A stretch of DNA of 64,000 bases from JAHFUI01 sp039931615 (GTDB lineage: Bacteria > Acidobacteriota > Vicinamibacteria > Vicinamibacterales > CAVVIG01). Below the pieces are notes generated by a model that was given only the letters and a program-made list of their open reading frames with translations, was not told the origin of the DNA and did not search any database. The number at the start of each line of letters is the position of its first letter. Position 1 is the stretch's first letter. The DNA lies in NCBI GenBank assembly GCA_039931615.1, contig JBDTRR010000006.1:62001-126000 (forward strand), given 5' to 3'. The position numbers were made by a program, and so were the translations under genes. Below, in pieces: positions 60,301 to 64,000 of this stretch.

Positions 60301-60525
60301 CTCGACACCGTTCATCTGCTGTTCGAGCGGCGCCGCCACCGTTTCGGCGATGACCTTCGGGTTGGCGCCCGGGAACGCCGCGCGCACGATGACTGTCGGC
60401 GGCACGACCGCGGGGTACTCGCTGACCGGGAGCTTCAGGAGCGCCAACAGCCCGGCGACGACAATTCCCACCGACAGGACCACCGCGAAGATCGGCCGGG
60501 TGATGAAGAACGACGAAAAGTTCAC
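57337..60525 (-). CDS. RND efflux pump inner-membrane subunit (HAE1/AcrB type)
   Basis: 1062 residues, typical for the family. Twelve transmembrane helices in two halves and two large periplasmic loops. Landmarks: FSSFFITRPIFAVVLSVGIV at the N-terminus, proton-relay Asp pair in AIGIVVDDAIVVVENVERH (TM4), FVPTAFISGLTGQFYRQFA, and VFTQISLLVLAGLACKNSIL, VPLVLATGPGAEVRRAMGIA near the C-terminus. HAE1-type pumps expel hydrophobic drugs, solvents and detergents by proton antiport. The ATG overlaps the adaptor stop by 4 bases, so the operon is coupled. The divergent histidine kinase/regulator pair at 61,889 probably controls it. Confidence 0.96.
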   Translation of the reverse strand: MNFSSFFITRPIFAVVLSVGIVVAGLLALLKLPVSEYPAVVPPTVIVRAAFPGANPKVIAETVAAPLEQQMNGVEDMLYMFSQATADGALTLTMTFALGTDLDKAQVQVQNRVAQALPRLPQDVQRIGVTTEKASPDFLLIAHLVSPDDRYDMLYLSNYALLQVKDELTRLSGVGAVQIFGAGEYSMRVWLDPNRLASRQLTTTDVIRAIREQNIQVAAGVLGAPPSPSDASFQLAINAQGRLTTEEEFGRIVVRATPAGQITRLSDVARLELGSSRYSLRSLLDNKAAVAIGVFQRPGTNALQASADVHATMERLKQNFPPGVDYRIVYDPTIYVRESINAVAHTLIEAILLVVIVVVVFLQTWRASIIPLVAVPVSLIGTFAIMLGLGFSLNTLSLFGLVLAIGIVVDDAIVVVENVERHIELGQPPLEATRRAMAEVSGPIIAIALVLGAVFVPTAFISGLTGQFYRQFALTIAISTFISAFNSLTLSPALASLLLRAHGAPRDRVQRVIDRLFGWFFRGFNRVFTRGSSIYGSGVSRLLRVAALALVVDAGLIGLTVVGFAKVPQGFVPAQDKDYLVAFAQLPDGATLDRTDRVIRQMSELALAHPGVANAVAFPGLSINGFVNAPNTGIAFVTLKPSDERTGHAGLDTTSIVGELNQRFGSIQDAFVAIFPPPPVQGLGAVGGFKLFVEDRAGLGFEELYKQVQGAAAAGQAEPALAGLFSSFQVSVPQIDVDVDRERVKSYGIPLTDVFETLQVYLGSVYANDFNRFGRTYQVNVQAESPFRLQPEQIAGLKTRNQRGEMVPLGSILKVSRTYGPDQVMHYNGYPAAEINGGPSPGHSSGQAQDAMAALLERTLPNGMTFEWTELAYQDAISGNTMFLIFPLCVLLVYGVLAAQYESLSLPLTVILIVPMTLLSAIGGVWLTGGDNNVFTQISLLVLAGLACKNSILIVEFARHLESEGAARRAAILEACRVRLRPVLMTSVAFIMGVVPLVLATGPGAEVRRAMGIAVFAGMLGVTVFGLILTPVFYVVVQGLAGRFSRRTAAAVPQTPATAETH

Positions 60526-61703
60526 TGTCCACCACCCATCGTCGACGCTGTCGCGTTGACCTGCATGCCAGGCCGGACGCGCTGGAGACCGTTCACCACC
60601 ACCAGCTCGCCGGCGGCCAGCCCCTTGCGCACGACGCGCAGCCCGTCAACCAGCGGCCCGAGCGTCACTGTCCGCGACTCGACGGTCGTGTCGCCGCCGA
60701 CGACGAGCACGAACCGCCGGTCGAGGTCGGTCCCGATCGCTCGATCCTCGACCAGCACCCCGGGGGTTCCGGCCGTGCCCGGGAGGCGAAGGCGGACGAA
60801 CAGTCCAGGCGTCAACCGGTGATCACGGTTGTGGAAGATGGCGCGGCCGCGGATCGTCCCGGTGGCCGGATCGAGCTGGTTGTCCAGGAACTGCAGCGTG
60901 CCCTGATGCGGGAAGCCCTGCTCATCGGCCAGCGCCATCTCGATGCGAAGGCTGTCTTTGCCGGCCCGGGCGCCCTGCCGGGCGCGATTGCCGTAGCGCA
61001 GGAACGCCTGCTCATCGGCGTCGAAGGCGGCGTAGATCGGATCGACGGAGACGACGGTGGTGAGGAGGGTGGCTTCGGCCTGGCCGCCCGACACCAGGTT
61101 GCCCCGGGTGATCAGCGCGCGGCCGACGCGGCCGTCGATCGGTGACACCACCCTGGTGAAATCCAGATCGAGCTGCGCGGCCCGCAGGGCGGCCGCCGCG
61201 GCATCGACGCGCGCGGTCGCCTCGGCGGCAGCACCCGCCCGGCGCTCGCGCTCCTCGACGGACATCGCGTTCTCGCTCGACAGGCGCTCCGCCCGCCGCA
61301 GTTCCACGCCGGCGCGATCGCGCGCGACAGTGGCTTGCGCCAGCTCGGCGCGAAGACGATCGACCTGGGCCTGGAAGGGGCGGTCGTCGATCAGGAACAG
61401 GGCCTGCCCCTGCCGCACCAGACTGCCTTCCTCGAACGACACCTCCGAGATGAGGCCCGAGACGCGCGGCCGGACCGCCACCGTCTGCACCGGCTCGAGG
61501 CGGCCGGTGAATTCATCCCACTCCGTGATGTCACGCCCGACCGACGGAGCCGCCGTGACCTGGGGAAGCGGCGGCGCGGTGCCGCTGGTTTCCACGCGCG
61601 CACAGGCGCTGATCGCGATGGCCGCGGCGCCAGCCAGCCCGAGGGCGCAGAATCTGAGAGGCGAAGAAGAGTGTCGAAAGACGCGGGTCGGTTGCATGTT
61701 CAT
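60522..61703 (-). CDS. RND efflux periplasmic adaptor (membrane fusion) lipoprotein
   Basis: 393 residues. Signal with lipobox AISACA; barrel-sandwich halves VRPRVSGLISEVSFEEGSLV and DFTRVVSPIDGRVGRALITR, a short coiled coil between them (RLRAELAQATVARDRAGVEL), and the membrane-proximal domain (FVLVVGGDTTVESRTVTLGP). It links the pump to the outer-membrane channel. Start placed at ATG 61,703, beginning a plausible signal; the frame is open further upstream into the intergenic region, and no strong ribosome site is seen. First gene of the efflux operon, facing the kinase gene across 185 bases. Confidence 0.93.
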   Translation of the reverse strand: MNMQPTRVFRHSSSPLRFCALGLAGAAAIAISACARVETSGTAPPLPQVTAAPSVGRDITEWDEFTGRLEPVQTVAVRPRVSGLISEVSFEEGSLVRQGQALFLIDDRPFQAQVDRLRAELAQATVARDRAGVELRRAERLSSENAMSVEERERRAGAAAEATARVDAAAAALRAAQLDLDFTRVVSPIDGRVGRALITRGNLVSGGQAEATLLTTVVSVDPIYAAFDADEQAFLRYGNRARQGARAGKDSLRIEMALADEQGFPHQGTLQFLDNQLDPATGTIRGRAIFHNRDHRLTPGLFVRLRLPGTAGTPGVLVEDRAIGTDLDRRFVLVVGGDTTVESRTVTLGPLVDGLRVVRKGLAAGELVVVNGLQRVRPGMQVNATASTMGGGQ

Positions 61704-61888
61704 GACCCAGGCAGCATGCTCCCGGCGGCGGGCTCTCACAATCCGGCGGATAGCGGAGGCGGACGTCATCCGAATGCGGCACGGCGGCCTCACCCGGGTG
61801 GAGCAGGCGGCGCTCGCCCAAAAGGACGAGTTCGCCATCGGGCGAACGATCGGTGGCGTGAAGGCGCGACTGGCCTGATAATCGAGCC

Positions 61889-63208
61889 ATGCCAGCCGAC
61901 AAAGACGTCGCTTGCGGAGCGGTCAGCCAGATCGAGCCGCTGCCGGACGGCGATCTCCCGCGGCTGCAGGCGGCGCTCTCGAGCCTGAGCTACGACAAAC
62001 AGCGCGCCGAGTGCATGGCATCGATTCAGCGCGACGCCGTCCAGCTGGCACTCGACCTGCTCGTCACGCATCCCGACCTCCGCGGCTTCTTCCGGATGTT
62101 CATCAAGCGTCTGGTGGACGATGCCGGGGCGCATGGCTGCGGCGTGTGGCTGCTCGACGAGGCGACCAACACGTGCGACTTGTGGATGGCGAACCTCGGC
62201 GGCGAGACTCTGTTGGCCGAGAGCCCGGGTTGGCTCTCGCTCGATCTGCCGCGCGAGGGCATGACCGGGCATCTGGCGTCGTGTGCCGAGTGCCGGACCG
62301 CGATTCGCGAATACCAGGGCGATGATGTCGATCTGCCCGAAGAGGTCCGCCGGTTCAATCGCGAGGCCGGCGTGCGGACGCTGCTCGTCGCACCGATGAA
62401 CCTGGCCGCGAAGACGCTGGGCTGGCTGGTACTCTCGAGCGTCGAGGACTCGATGTGCGAGCGCCAGTGGCTGGCCGCCCTGCTCGACGCCACCGCCCGG
62501 CAGGCGACGCTGGCCCTCTATTACAGCCGCGTCGTCGATCGCAGCCTGCTCGAGGCCAGACGGCAGGCGGTGCTCGAAGAGCGCAACCGGATTGCGCGCG
62601 ATATCCACGACACGCTCGCCCAGGGCTTCGGCGCCATCCTGATGCAGCTGCAGGCGGCGCAGCGCGGCGCGGCGAGCCTTCCCCCCGCCGTGGCGCGGAC
62701 GCTCGACACCGCCGTCGATCTGGCGCGGACTCACCTCGTCGAGGCACGCCGATCGGTGGCGGCGCTGCGGCCCCATTCCAGCGAGCGCGAAGACGTCCCC
62801 GCCGCGCTGCACCGCATGGTCGACCTGGCGAAGCGGACCAATGACGTACCGGTACACCTGGTCATCGACGAGCTGCCGGTGTTCGACGCCGGCGTCGAGC
62901 GCGAGATCATCGGCATCGCGCAGGAGGCGCTGACCAACGCGGTACGCCATGCGCACGCCCGCCGCATCGTGGTGCGGGCCGGAGCGGTTCGCGGCGTCGG
63001 GTTCCTGTTGTCGGTCACCGACGACGGCCGGGGGCTCGCCGGCGATTGCGCCGCCGGCGGCTTCGGTATGACGAGCATGCGCGAGCGGGCCGAACGCATC
63101 GGCGCGTCCCTGACGTTCGTGACCGCCCCGCGCGCCGGCACGGAAATCGTCCTGGCGTGGGAGCCGGCGGCGTTCGTCATTCCGCGAGCCGTCAATGGCG
63201 ACTACTGA
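61889..63208 (+). CDS. Cytoplasmic GAF-domain sensor histidine kinase (NarX/DegS-type core)
   Basis: 439 residues without membrane helices. GAF-like domain about 50-215 (VQLALDLLVTHPDLRGFFRM, HGCGVWLLDEATN, GVRTLLVAPMNLAAKTLGWL) with a CxxC in ASCAECRT (132-135) that might bind metal or respond to redox. HisKA_3 about 228-295 with phospho-His240 in RIARDIHDTLAQ; HATPase about 325-430 with N-box QEALTNAVRHAHA and DDGRGLAG. The signal is therefore intracellular or membrane-diffusible. It overlaps the response regulator gene by 14 bases and is divergent from the RND operon, so drug- or solvent-responsive control of efflux is the likely job. Confidence 0.94.
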   Translation: MPADKDVACGAVSQIEPLPDGDLPRLQAALSSLSYDKQRAECMASIQRDAVQLALDLLVTHPDLRGFFRMFIKRLVDDAGAHGCGVWLLDEATNTCDLWMANLGGETLLAESPGWLSLDLPREGMTGHLASCAECRTAIREYQGDDVDLPEEVRRFNREAGVRTLLVAPMNLAAKTLGWLVLSSVEDSMCERQWLAALLDATARQATLALYYSRVVDRSLLEARRQAVLEERNRIARDIHDTLAQGFGAILMQLQAAQRGAASLPPAVARTLDTAVDLARTHLVEARRSVAALRPHSSEREDVPAALHRMVDLAKRTNDVPVHLVIDELPVFDAGVEREIIGIAQEALTNAVRHAHARRIVVRAGAVRGVGFLLSVTDDGRGLAGDCAAGGFGMTSMRERAERIGASLTFVTAPRAGTEIVLAWEPAAFVIPRAVNGDY

Positions 63209-63857
63209 AGCGCAGGTGGCGCCGCCGGTCGCGCCGGCGCGGGCGCGGGTGCTGGTCGTCGACGATCACTCCCTGCTGCGGACCGGCGTCGCCAACATCA
63301 TCAACCAGGAGATCGACTTGGAAGTCGTCGCCGAAGCGGCCGACGGCCGCGACGGGGTCGAGGCGTTCCACCGGTATCGGCCCGACGTGACGCTGATGGA
63401 CCTGCGGATGCCGGCCATGGAGGGTGTCGAGGCGGTCCGCCGGATTCGCGAGATCGACCCGCAGGCGCGCGTCATCGTGCTGACGACCTACGACGCGGAC
63501 GAGGACATCGCGCGCGCGCTGCAGGCTGGCGCGAAGGCATACATCCTGAAGGACATCGCCGCCGATGCGCTGATCGCATGCATCCGCGACGTACTGGCCG
63601 GCAAGACCTACCTGGCGCCGACCGCCGCCGCCAAACTGGCCGAGCGGGTGACCCAGGTCCAGCTGACGCCGCGGGAGCTGGCTGCGCTGCGCCTCCTGGC
63701 CAATGGCGAGAGCAACAAGGAAATTGCCACGTCGCTCGGGATCTCCGAGCGCACCGTCAAGACCCACCTCGCGCACCTGTTCGAAAAGCTCGGCGTCACC
63801 AGCCGCACCGAGGCGGTCCGCGTGGCGACGCGACGGGGGCTGGTGCGATTCGATTGA
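63195..63857 (+). CDS. NarL/FixJ-family response regulator
   Basis: 220 residues. Receiver about 17-132 with DD23-24, phospho-Asp69 (LMDLRMPAMEG), switch Thr in VLTTYD and Lys in YILKD. LuxR helix-turn-helix about 153-215 (QLTPRELAALRLLANGESNK, EIATSLGISERTVKTHLAHL). The start ATG 63,195 lies inside the kinase gene (14-base overlap), a standard arrangement for cognate partners. Downstream of it is only the triple hairpin at 63,876-63,934. Target inferred: the divergent efflux operon; no clear dyad was found in the 185-base intergenic region. Confidence 0.95.
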   Translation: MATTEAQVAPPVAPARARVLVVDDHSLLRTGVANIINQEIDLEVVAEAADGRDGVEAFHRYRPDVTLMDLRMPAMEGVEAVRRIREIDPQARVIVLTTYDADEDIARALQAGAKAYILKDIAADALIACIRDVLAGKTYLAPTAAAKLAERVTQVQLTPRELAALRLLANGESNKEIATSLGISERTVKTHLAHLFEKLGVTSRTEAVRVATRRGLVRFD

Positions 63858-63875
63858 TCTGGACCGACCGCCCAC

Positions 63876-63934
63876 GGGACGGTCTGAAGACCGTCCCCTA
63901 CGTTTGCTGACGTAGGACACCCCCTTCAGGGTGT
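63876..63934. repeat. Three consecutive perfect hairpins (REP-like unit/terminator)
   Basis: Stem 1: GGGACGGTC/GACCGTCCC, loop TGAA (63,876-63,897). Stem 2: CCTACGT/ACGTAGG, loop TTGCTG (63,897-63,916). Stem 3: ACACCC/GGGTGT, loop CCTTCA (63,917-63,934). There is no long T-run. It begins 19 bases after the regulator gene, so it can act as a terminator, but three abutting stems look like a mobile REP-type unit. The remaining bases to the window edge hold no gene I can recognise. Confidence 0.7.
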
Positions 63935-64000
63935 GCCGCGGGTCGCCGTGTCAGGAGGCTGCGACAGGGCGAGAACAACATCCAGGTTCTACCGGCTTTT

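Noticed and set aside
57340..60822. Very long plus-strand open frame antisense to the RND pump gene
   Set aside because: Arg/His/Asp-rich composition typical of the complement of a GC-rich gene, no domain, and the minus-strand frame is a full-length RND protein.
1..64000. tRNA, rRNA, insertion sequences, integrases, phage genes
   Set aside because: None recognised on either strand; no transposase or integrase motif and no tRNA-like cloverleaf was noticed by eye, though small tRNAs cannot be excluded without a dedicated search.

Overview
The window is about 66% GC (estimated by eye), densely coded and almost free of mobile DNA. It looks like a chromosomal accessory or catabolic region of an acidobacterium, most likely of the Vicinamibacteria type. 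This is inferred from gene content: Oar-type TonB-dependent receptors with an N-terminal carboxypeptidase-regulatory-like domain, tandem DUF1592/DUF1552 pairs, a DUF1549-DUF1553/DUF1501 pair, DUF6152 proteins, exported ankyrin proteins, several soluble quinoproteins, and sensor kinases with a two-component-regulator propeller. Nearly every protein carries a Sec, Tat or lipoprotein signal, so most of this DNA encodes envelope or periplasmic chemistry.

Layout. (1) 1-15,019, all minus strand: a TonB receptor heads a long same-direction run with two DUF1592-DUF1552 cassettes, a secreted protein of unknown function, an ankyrin protein, a SnoaL-like protein, a cupredoxin lipoprotein and the start of a second TonB receptor. 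(2) 15,221-24,125: a plus-strand periplasmic metallo-beta-lactamase-fold hydrolase, then a minus-strand operon of diheme cytochrome c, PQQ dehydrogenase and exported ankyrin protein. Upstream of that operon lie a LuxR-type response regulator and a giant propeller histidine kinase. (3) 24,283-26,590: a decay zone with two TonB receptor remnants and one truncated secreted protein, all carrying deletion scars. (4) 26,590-32,018, plus: a cytochrome c-PQQ fusion dehydrogenase, a Tat-exported MmgE/PrpD protein and a second PQQ dehydrogenase. (5) 32,224-36,975: two DUF6152 loci (one broken) flanking a secreted protein, a gene fragment, a cytochrome P460-like protein and a VOC protein. (6) 37,180-44,154, plus: DUF1549/DUF1553 cytochrome protein, DUF1501 protein, Old Yellow Enzyme, isochorismatase-like hydrolase. 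(7) 44,207-49,423, minus: a tight five-gene exported operon (DUF6152, three related secreted proteins, one fused to a metal-site-less metallo-beta-lactamase fold, and an amidohydrolase), divergent from another TonB receptor. (8) 53,030-55,900: a patatin whose catalytic Ser and Asp are separated by about ten membrane helices. (9) 55,922-63,857: an RND tripartite efflux operon divergent from a GAF histidine kinase/LuxR response regulator pair.

Two results stand out. First, a 17-bp inverted repeat, ATTACC-N5-TGGTRA, occurs three times, each time abutting or overlapping a -35 element with a -10 at 16-17 bp. It sits before the TonB/DUF1592 run, before the cytochrome/PQQ/ankyrin operon, and in the decay zone ahead of the cytochrome-PQQ fusion gene. 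The LuxR regulator encoded between these targets is the obvious candidate reader. Second, at least five secreted proteins of unknown function share a core (DGR-x-[HQ] followed by G-x-S-x-x-x-W-x-G-D-x-L-V-I-x-T), and DUF6152 genes accompany them at two separate loci. I read this as an uncharacterised exported module of this lineage. A reasonable overall model is uptake through TonB receptors plus periplasmic oxidation by quinoproteins and cytochromes; the substrate cannot be named from sequence.
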